Assembly (NCBI GenBank): GCA_016711045.1
Contig: JADJTT010000001.1
Coordinates: 248,001-312,000 of the forward strand
Direction: 5' to 3'
Source of the DNA: Saprospirales bacterium
GTDB taxonomy: Bacteria; Bacteroidota; Bacteroidia; Chitinophagales; Saprospiraceae
Length of the DNA stretch: 64,000 bases
How positions within the stretch are numbered: position 1 is the first letter of the stretch; the number at the start of each line of letters is the position of its first letter. The position numbers were made by a program, and so were the translations under genes. Below the pieces are notes generated by a model. That model did no database searches. It was not told the origin of the DNA and saw only the letters and a program-made list of their open reading frames with translations. Of the stretch, positions 59,646 through 64,000 are shown piece by piece.

Positions 59646-61778
59646 TCAATAGAACTTGGCCCGCATATCCTCCACTCCTTCTTTCTCTTTCAGGAAGGTA
59701 ACCAACCGGCCCTGGACCTGTGATCTCAGCGTGGTTGCGGTAGTCCGGCGAGTCAATTGAAGGTTTGGCGCAGAGGGAACCGCCGGTTTCAATACCGGCA
59801 TAATCACAAATACGCCACTGCTGCCTTCAATCGGCGAAGAAGTCGAATTAAGATCGAGTTTAAAGGCCATTGCGACCACTTTGGGTTCGTTTCCAATCTC
59901 GGGGATCAACCCGTTGGAAAAGGCTGCTCCGCGAGCAGTGTCAACCGCTACCCCGTATTTGGAGGCCGCATCCTGTACAGAAGACGGGCTACCCAACTGG
60001 GCGATGATCATTTCCGCTTTTTTCTTATTGAGTACCGCCGGCTCAATATCATTCTTGACAGCTTCCATGTTGGGCTTTCCTGGCTTTTGTATGCTCTTCA
60101 GCCCAGCAATGACAAACTTGTCCGTATAGAATTTATCGGGTTGCTGGATGGCAAAAACGTCCTTGCAAATATCGCCGACTTCAGGAGCGCCGTAACTCGG
60201 ATCATTCCCAAAAGCCCAGCGAACGATATTCCGCACCGACTGTCCCGACCCCAATACCGGGATCGAATAGCCGCTCCTTGGCAGTGGCCCGGAAATTTCG
60301 AAAGACAGGTCAGTCCTTCCTGCTAATGCCTTATGCAGATCCTCCAGGGTATTATTTTCCGTAGCCAGCAAGATGGCGTCCTGCTCAATCTGCCGCTCGG
60401 TACCTTCACTGGGGATAATCTGCTGGGAAATATACCCCAACCGAACCCCCTCTTCATTGGTAATAAATTGCTTGCCGGTCACTTCTACAAGGTGTACCCC
60501 AAACTGGGTACCGATAATATAGAGTGAATCAGGTTTTGCCTGGAAAAAGATCAGGTCGTTAAAAGGTTTTACCATTTGACTGGGCGCTGCATAGCCAAGG
60601 TCTCCACCTTTGGCTGCAGTTCCGTCCTGCCCGAATTGGGTGGCTAATTCTTCGAACGTTTGCACTCCGCTCTTGATCAGCACGCGAAGGCTATCCAGGG
60701 TCAGGGCAGCCTGCTGCACTTCTTGCTGGTTGGTCATATCTGCACGAATCAGAATATGGCGCGAACGCACGGAGTCGGGCAATACTTTCCGGTCGAGCAC
60801 CTTTACAGACCGGTAACTATCCAATTCGAGGTATGGCCCGATCACTGTTTCCGGCAATACCTTAAATACCGTATCTGCAATGGTAGAGGCCAACTCGCTT
60901 TTCTTGTAATAAGCCCCGTCGATCGTTCCGAAGTTATTCTGGATAAAAAGGGAGTCATCCTCAGTTCTGGAAAAAGATTCCGAAAGATCTACCATCTGCT
61001 GGAGGATTGCTTGCGAATCGGCCGCACTTGGTAAGACGTCAAAAATGACGTATTCCAACCTGCGTACCTGCTCTTTTTGAACAAACTCCGATGCATGACC
61101 TTTCAGGTAGTCTTTGTAATCGGCATCTGAAAGGGCGACGTCATCGGTTGGAACCACATCAAAGGGGATACGTGCATAGACAAAATCCACTTTGCTGTTC
61201 TGCTCATTGGCAATCATTTCCGCCTGCCAGGTCGGTATATAAAGCCCTTTGGAGATCATATTGATCATTTTCTCCTTCAGACGCTCCCGAACAATGTCTT
61301 TTTCCTGGTAAGCCCAGAAAGGACGAATTGACGCCTCGAGGGTGTTGTTCTCAATAGCCGTCTTGAACTGAAGAAGGCGATTGCGATCTACCTGGCCGGT
61401 GTTGGGATCCTGAAGGTTGCGGGAAATAACCGGGCTGAGGTTGGTGCCGAACGGCAGATCGAGCAATTCGTCTTTCCCTACTCCGATACCGATTGCTTCC
61501 GCTTCCTTCTCCAGCAGGATCTTCTCCATGTAATAGTTCCAAAGCGCGTTGCGCCGGGCATAGGGATCACCACTGGAGTTTCCGTAGACCGTCTGCTCCA
61601 GGTTGTTGAATTCATTAATATCAATCTTTTTATCAGCAACCTCTGCCATGATGGTGCGGTCGCTGCTCAAAAAGCCTTGATTTTTGGTGCCACTCATAAG
61701 AATGAAACCGCCCAAACCCAGGGCGACCATAATCACCATCAACCAACTGTTTTTCCGAATTTTACTGATCAAAGCCAT
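59646..61778 (-). CDS. PpiD-like periplasmic peptidyl-prolyl isomerase
   Basis: 710 residues. A single N-terminal anchor (NSWLMVIMVALGLGGFILMS) is followed by a SurA_N-like chaperone region (residues 40-240; INEFNNLEQTVYGNSSGDPY, ARRNALWNYYMEKILLEKEA). A parvulin domain is at about 330-445 (VRSRHILIRADMTNQQ, FEELATQFGQDGTAAKGGDL, GYAAPSQMVKPFND), and a long C-terminal chaperone region follows. It assists folding of exported and outer-membrane proteins at the inner-membrane surface. Convergent to the CorC-type gene. Confidence 0.93.
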   Translation of the reverse strand: MALISKIRKNSWLMVIMVALGLGGFILMSGTKNQGFLSSDRTIMAEVADKKIDINEFNNLEQTVYGNSSGDPYARRNALWNYYMEKILLEKEAEAIGIGVGKDELLDLPFGTNLSPVISRNLQDPNTGQVDRNRLLQFKTAIENNTLEASIRPFWAYQEKDIVRERLKEKMINMISKGLYIPTWQAEMIANEQNSKVDFVYARIPFDVVPTDDVALSDADYKDYLKGHASEFVQKEQVRRLEYVIFDVLPSAADSQAILQQMVDLSESFSRTEDDSLFIQNNFGTIDGAYYKKSELASTIADTVFKVLPETVIGPYLELDSYRSVKVLDRKVLPDSVRSRHILIRADMTNQQEVQQAALTLDSLRVLIKSGVQTFEELATQFGQDGTAAKGGDLGYAAPSQMVKPFNDLIFFQAKPDSLYIIGTQFGVHLVEVTGKQFITNEEGVRLGYISQQIIPSEGTERQIEQDAILLATENNTLEDLHKALAGRTDLSFEISGPLPRSGYSIPVLGSGQSVRNIVRWAFGNDPSYGAPEVGDICKDVFAIQQPDKFYTDKFVIAGLKSIQKPGKPNMEAVKNDIEPAVLNKKKAEMIIAQLGSPSSVQDAASKYGVAVDTARGAAFSNGLIPEIGNEPKVVAMAFKLDLNSTSSPIEGSSGVFVIMPVLKPAVPSAPNLQLTRRTTATTLRSQVQGRLVTFLKEKEGVEDMRAKFY

Positions 61779-61951
61779 TCTGCATCTAAATTTTTCTGTC
61801 TTTCAAGTAACGGGCAAATGCCCTCCCTCCCTGTCACCCCAACCAAAGAAAAAAAATTGCGACACGGGATCGCAATTCGAGGGTCGGAGAAAATCCCTGC
61901 AAAAGTAATGTCTTTAGCGTGTTTTGCAAAAAAAAATCCTAAAGAGCTTGA

Positions 61952-62545
61952 TTAACCTTCTTCCAGGCCCCCTTCCTTCATAAACCGGGCGGCTGCATCC
62001 AGCTCTTCGAAGAAGTCAATCCCATACTTTCGAATGAGGGGCTCTTTGAGAAACTGATATACCGGCACCTTCAGCTTTTTGCCCAATTGACAGGCTGGGC
62101 TGCATATTTCCCAACGGTCATAGTTCAGCGCTTCGAACTTCGCCCTTTCAATTTTCTTCACCCGAATCGGATATAAATGGCAGGAGATAGGCTTCTGGAA
62201 GTCAATTGTGCCTGTCCGATAAGTCTGCTCTATTCCGCATTTGGCAATACCGCTCTCATCTAATGTCATATATGCACATGCCCCATTGGGCATCAGGGGC
62301 GTGCCAATCGAGTCGTCTTCGTAGGTAGTGTACAACCCCTTTTCCTGAAGGAGGGCCACTGCTTCGGGCAACAAAAAAGGCTGGATCTTTTCGAAGATTT
62401 CCCTTAATACAGGTAATTCCGCCGGTTCGAGGGGGGCGCCAAAGTCTCCTTCCCAGCAACAGGCGCCCTTGCAGGCTTCCAGATTGCACACAAAGGCTTC
62501 CTCCAATATATCCTCACTGATCAATTTATCCTGTACGACTACCAT
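61952..62545 (-). CDS. DUF3109 family cysteine-rich protein
   Basis: 197 residues from the ATG at 62545. The frame is open to 62707, but the family begins with MVVVQDKLISEDILEEAFVC, so the extra 54 codons are left out. Eight or more cysteines are arranged in clusters (CNLEACKGACCWEGD, GACAYM, KCGIEQ, ISCHLYPIR, CSPACQLGKK), suggesting a metal or Fe-S site as in YkgJ-type proteins. Function unknown. Confidence 0.92.
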   Translation of the reverse strand: MVVVQDKLISEDILEEAFVCNLEACKGACCWEGDFGAPLEPAELPVLREIFEKIQPFLLPEAVALLQEKGLYTTYEDDSIGTPLMPNGACAYMTLDESGIAKCGIEQTYRTGTIDFQKPISCHLYPIRVKKIERAKFEALNYDRWEICSPACQLGKKLKVPVYQFLKEPLIRKYGIDFFEELDAAARFMKEGGLEEG

Positions 62546-62814
62546 AATAACAGTATGTGATTCCGGTCCCGGCAAATTTAAGGAAAAGCCCAGATTATAA
62601 GCGACTTCATGCCCCCCCTGCATGAATATCCACCCTGTTTTGTCTGCATTTCTACAGAAGTACGTGAAAAATTTGCGCCAGGAGCCTGTCTCGCAAACGA
62701 TTTTCATGTAATATTGTATCTTAGTGCCTTGTTAATAGCATGATGCTGGCGCGCACCATGCTATTAATTTAAACGTATTATTAGCGATCATTTTTTACCT
62801 CCAAAGTGGTTTTC
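62546..62814. other. Gene-free divergent region with inverted repeat
   Basis: Contains a perfect 11-bp inverted repeat, TTAATAGCATG at 62732-62742 and its complement at 62757-62767, with a 14-base loop. It could be an operator or a transcription-stopping hairpin for neither gene in particular. Nothing else is seen. Confidence 0.6.
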
Positions 62815-63228
62815 ATGAAACAGTTGTTGTTTGGCCTTTTGTTTGTCAGTATAGCAAGTTTGACATTTGCTCAATCGGACACCCCGGAAAAGAAAGCATC
62901 CGAGGTGACGGAAATACTGACACAAAAATACCAGTTGAGTAAGACACAACAGGATAAGATGCACAAGATCCAATTGCGCAGGTACCGCGACCGGGAATTG
63001 ATTGTTTCCAACAAAGCAACCGACCAGGCCCTTTACCTCGAGCAACTTAAAGCAATTGAACACGGAACAGACATCTCCATTCAGATGCTGCTTACCGAAG
63101 CCCAGACCCCTCTTTACAGGGATTTGGCCATTGAACGCCGGGAAAAGCGGGCCGAACTGGCACAATCCCTGCTTTCAAAAGGCATACAGATTCAGGAAGT
63201 CGAGATTTCCGTACTGGAATTGGAATAA
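62815..63228 (+). CDS. Small exported helical protein
   Basis: 137 residues from the ATG at 62815. Signal peptide KQLLFGLLFVSIASLTFAQ, then a charged helical domain (SEVTEILTQKYQLSKTQQDK, MHKIQLRRYRDRE, LLTEAQTPLYRDLAIERREK). The pattern of a Leu-Ser-x-x-Gln loop (QLSKTQQDKM) recalls CpxP/Spy-type periplasmic proteins, but this is only weak similarity. A terminator follows at 63241. Confidence 0.82.
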   Translation: MKQLLFGLLFVSIASLTFAQSDTPEKKASEVTEILTQKYQLSKTQQDKMHKIQLRRYRDRELIVSNKATDQALYLEQLKAIEHGTDISIQMLLTEAQTPLYRDLAIERREKRAELAQSLLSKGIQIQEVEISVLELE

Positions 63229-63548
63229 ATCGCCATCTATAAGCGGTTAAATCCCCTGATGCGTTAACCGCTTTTTCCCCCACAGCCCCCTGAAAACAAG
63301 CACGTCCAACGTCCCCAAATAGCAAAAGAAGCCCTGGTTTACAGGTAAACTTTCTTTTTTACGCAACGTTTAAACTATTGCCGGGACATCTGTCTAAACC
63401 AGCACCAAAATAAATCGGATGGATGCATATGTATTGCGTTCCATCTTCAAGAATGCACGATCCTGCACGGGGAATCGACATGTTTCAATTTTTTGAAGTA
63501 AATTTCGCACACAATTTTATGCTAACCTTTTAATAACCACTTCTATAC
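63229..63548. other. Gene-free region upstream of citrate synthase
   Basis: After the terminator at 63241-63276 the remaining 270 bases are AT-rich. I see no gene and no convincing TAnnTTTG promoter; TAACCTTTT at 63523-63531 is the nearest resemblance. Confidence 0.5.
63241..63276 (+). terminator. Rho-independent terminator
   Basis: AAGCGGTTAA (63241-63250) pairs with TTAACCGCTT (63264-63273), loop of 13, with T's following. Confidence 0.8.
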
Positions 63549-64000
63549 ATGGACATCCTCAAGAAAAAGTTCCAGGAAAAGGCCGAGGCCTTGAGAGAAG
63601 AACTCAAAGTGTTGCTCAAAGAACACGGAGACAAACCAATTGACAAGGTCACTATCAACCAAATTTACGGTGGCGCCAGAAGTATAAAAATGATGATTTG
63701 GGAAACTTCAGAACTGGACCCCGAAGAAGGTATCCGGTTTAGAGGGTATTCGATCCCGGAACTCAAGAAAACGCTGCCAAATGGTCCGGATGGTAAAGAA
63801 CCCCGGCCCGAAGGGCTCTTCTGGCTCATGATGACCGGAGAGGTTCCCTCCGATGAAGAAGTCCAGTGGCTTTCAGACCAGTGGAGACAACGTTGCAACA
63901 TTCCGGAACACGTATTTCCGATGCTCGACCAAATGCCCATCACCACGCACCCCATGACCCAGTTTATTGCGGGCATTACAGCGATGCAAAACGCAAGTGT
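63549..64000 (+). CDS. gltA: Citrate synthase, eukaryotic (mitochondrial) type, 5' part
   Basis: The first 150 residues are in the window; the gene runs off the right edge. The sequence matches the mitochondrial Si-type enzyme rather than the hexameric bacterial one: VTINQIYGGARSIKMMIWET, SELDPEEGIRFRGYSIPE, EGLFWLMMTGEVPSDEE and PMLDQMPITTHPMTQFIAGI. The catalytic His and Asp lie beyond the edge. It condenses acetyl-CoA with oxaloacetate in the TCA cycle. The start ATG at 63549 gives an N-terminus without a targeting sequence. Confidence 0.94.
   Translation, partial: MDILKKKFQEKAEALREELKVLLKEHGDKPIDKVTINQIYGGARSIKMMIWETSELDPEEGIRFRGYSIPELKKTLPNGPDGKEPRPEGLFWLMMTGEVPSDEEVQWLSDQWRQRCNIPEHVFPMLDQMPITTHPMTQFIAGITAMQNAS

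Noticed and set aside
62546..62707. A 54-codon extension of the DUF3109 protein
   Set aside because: The family starts at the ATG at 62545; the extension lacks similarity and covers the divergent promoter region.

Overview
The window is chromosomal DNA from a member of the Bacteroidota, most likely a Saprospiria/Lewinella-type organism (inference). Supporting signs are three large secreted proteins with C-terminal type IX secretion (T9SS) sorting domains, a TonB-dependent receptor with a carboxypeptidase-regulatory-like N-terminal domain, LptC and PpiD homologues in the usual Bacteroidota arrangement, few Shine-Dalgarno sequences, and promoters of the Bacteroidota type (TTTG, about 19 bases, TAnnTTTG). 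There are 57 protein genes that I can support, two of them cut by the window ends. I see no rRNA, tRNA, CRISPR array, intact insertion sequence or prophage.

Layout. 1-2128: DUF2207 membrane protein (cut at the left edge) and lemA. 2134-4643: an AT-richer patch with a duplicated 44-bp sequence around a hairpin, a DUF4143-type ATPase and a small T9SS protein. 4738-10118: a large BNR/VPS10-like propeller protein, then the modABC molybdate transporter. 10296-13265: an atypical pyruvate kinase whose 3' end overlaps a convergent M20 peptidase. 13328-17833: a compact run of DinB-like protein, DASS-family anion symporter, histidine kinase with a cNMP-binding-like N-terminus, stand-alone response regulator and DUF5995 protein. 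17916-25667: small membrane protein, DUF985 cupin, GNAT acetyltransferase, POT peptide transporter, two small outer-membrane proteins and a tricorn-like S41 protease. 25806-29783: a probable metal-uptake cassette (operator, TonB receptor, lipoprotein, tandem repeats, Fur-family regulator, small coiled-coil protein). 29882-42194: mostly housekeeping genes (NlpC/P60, adk, obgE, APH-RapZ fusion, YceI-like lipoprotein, ElaA-like GNAT, phosphohexomutase, pcm, tadA, guaB, DCC protein, asnS). 42822-51006: a giant T9SS protein, a helical-repeat protein and an M36 metallopeptidase with T9SS signal. 51202-56444: rlmB, a degenerate-HD/Pycsar-effector-like membrane protein, a DUF937 protein, an omega-amidase-like nitrilase, rplY and prs. 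56769-61778: envelope genes (lipoprotein, LptC, CorC-type protein, PpiD). 61952-64000: DUF3109 protein, a small secreted protein and the start of a eukaryotic-type citrate synthase.

Two themes stand out between the genes. First, the intergenic regions are rich in long inverted repeats of unrelated sequence, often nested (an outer stem enclosing one or two hairpins); two of them, at 31072-31248 and 38588-38727, share a 40-bp core and look like members of one repeat family. Second, several promoters sit directly against the start codon (guaB, the TonB receptor, the nitrilase), which suggests leaderless or nearly leaderless transcripts.

The most attractive candidates for unusual biology are the Pycsar-effector-like protein with a decayed HD site (51956-53161), the transporter/kinase/regulator/DUF5995 operon (13851-17833), the metal-uptake cassette with its own operator and eight copies of a decamer repeat (25806-29403), and the shared-core palindromes.
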